This document shows positions 63,986-64,000 of a stretch of 64,000 bases of DNA, piece after piece. The stretch is from assembly GCA_016192825.1 (NCBI GenBank), contig JACPTK010000074.1:100641-164640 (forward strand), in the 5' to 3' direction. The first letter of the stretch is position 1; the number at the start of each line of letters is the position of its first letter. The position numbers were made by a program, and so were the translations under genes. This DNA comes from Betaproteobacteria bacterium. Its GTDB lineage: Bacteria > Pseudomonadota > Gammaproteobacteria > Burkholderiales > SG8-41. Below the pieces are notes generated by a model. The model worked only from the letters and a program-made list of their open reading frames with translations, had not been told where the DNA came from and searched no databases.

Positions 63986-64000
63986 CCATTTCCTCTACTT

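Overview
The window reads as a chromosomal segment of a high-GC betaproteobacterium, probably in or near the Burkholderiales. The evidence is the gene order (gltBD, dGTPase, aroKB, pilMNOPQ, ponA/mrcA in one block), the linked dusB-fis and amgK-murU pairs, a Bug-type tripartite-tricarboxylate receptor, and high GC almost throughout. No 16S rRNA or other taxonomic marker is present, so the assignment is an inference.

Layout. 1-8.0 kb: a possible DnaA-box region, then hemE, gltD and gltB on the minus strand. 8.0-16.0 kb: dGTPase, aroB, aroK and the type IV pilus operon pilMNOPQ, all minus. 16.2-19.2 kb: mrcA (PBP1A) and a conserved hypothetical, plus strand. 19.2-24.2 kb: hemB, a four-hairpin small-RNA candidate with an anti-Shine-Dalgarno loop, cytochrome c4, then thiD-thiE-hemL. 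24.2-30.7 kb: rubredoxin, gloA, then lptD-surA-pdxA-rsmA on the minus strand. 30.8-42.6 kb: a long plus-strand run of amgK, murU, pepP, a ubiquinone hydroxylase, dusB, fis, purH, purD, a VOC protein, a Bug receptor and hemF. 42.6-51.5 kb: a minus-strand unit coding a branched-chain amino-acid type ABC transporter (livKHMGF) followed closely by a DAHL-like sensor histidine kinase and a Ser/Thr kinase fused to two receiver domains. 51.6-59.5 kb: cytochrome c, a thioredoxin-domain protein, the PA2778/PA2779-type pair, ilvD, lgt and a SapC-family gene, with a striking poly-C/pentamer tract between the last two. 59.7-64 kb: tRNA-Ala(CGC) with its own promoter and terminator, followed by a compositionally different stretch of small, mostly unrecognised genes headed by a nucleotide cyclase with a receiver-like tail and ending in phage-like genes. 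This looks like an island at the tRNA 3' end.

How the genes work together. Most of the window is housekeeping: haem (hemE, hemB, hemL, hemF), nitrogen assimilation (gltBD), shikimate (aroKB), purines (purHD), thiamine and PLP, envelope biogenesis (mrcA, lptD, surA, lgt, amgK/murU) and pili.

The most unusual structure is a family of about 210-bp palindromic, MITE-like elements. Three complete copies (1445-1655, 24876-25086, 38133-38342) are bounded by CTAG at both ends, and several partial or decayed copies exist. They sit on the TAG stop codons of gltD, purH, surA and ilvD and next to gloA, so insertion leaves the genes intact. In two copies the sequences outside the CTAGs are inverted repeats of each other, as if the element entered the centre of a pre-existing hairpin. 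With the anti-SD small RNA, the LIV-HK-STK unit and the tRNA-linked island, these are the parts most worth follow-up.
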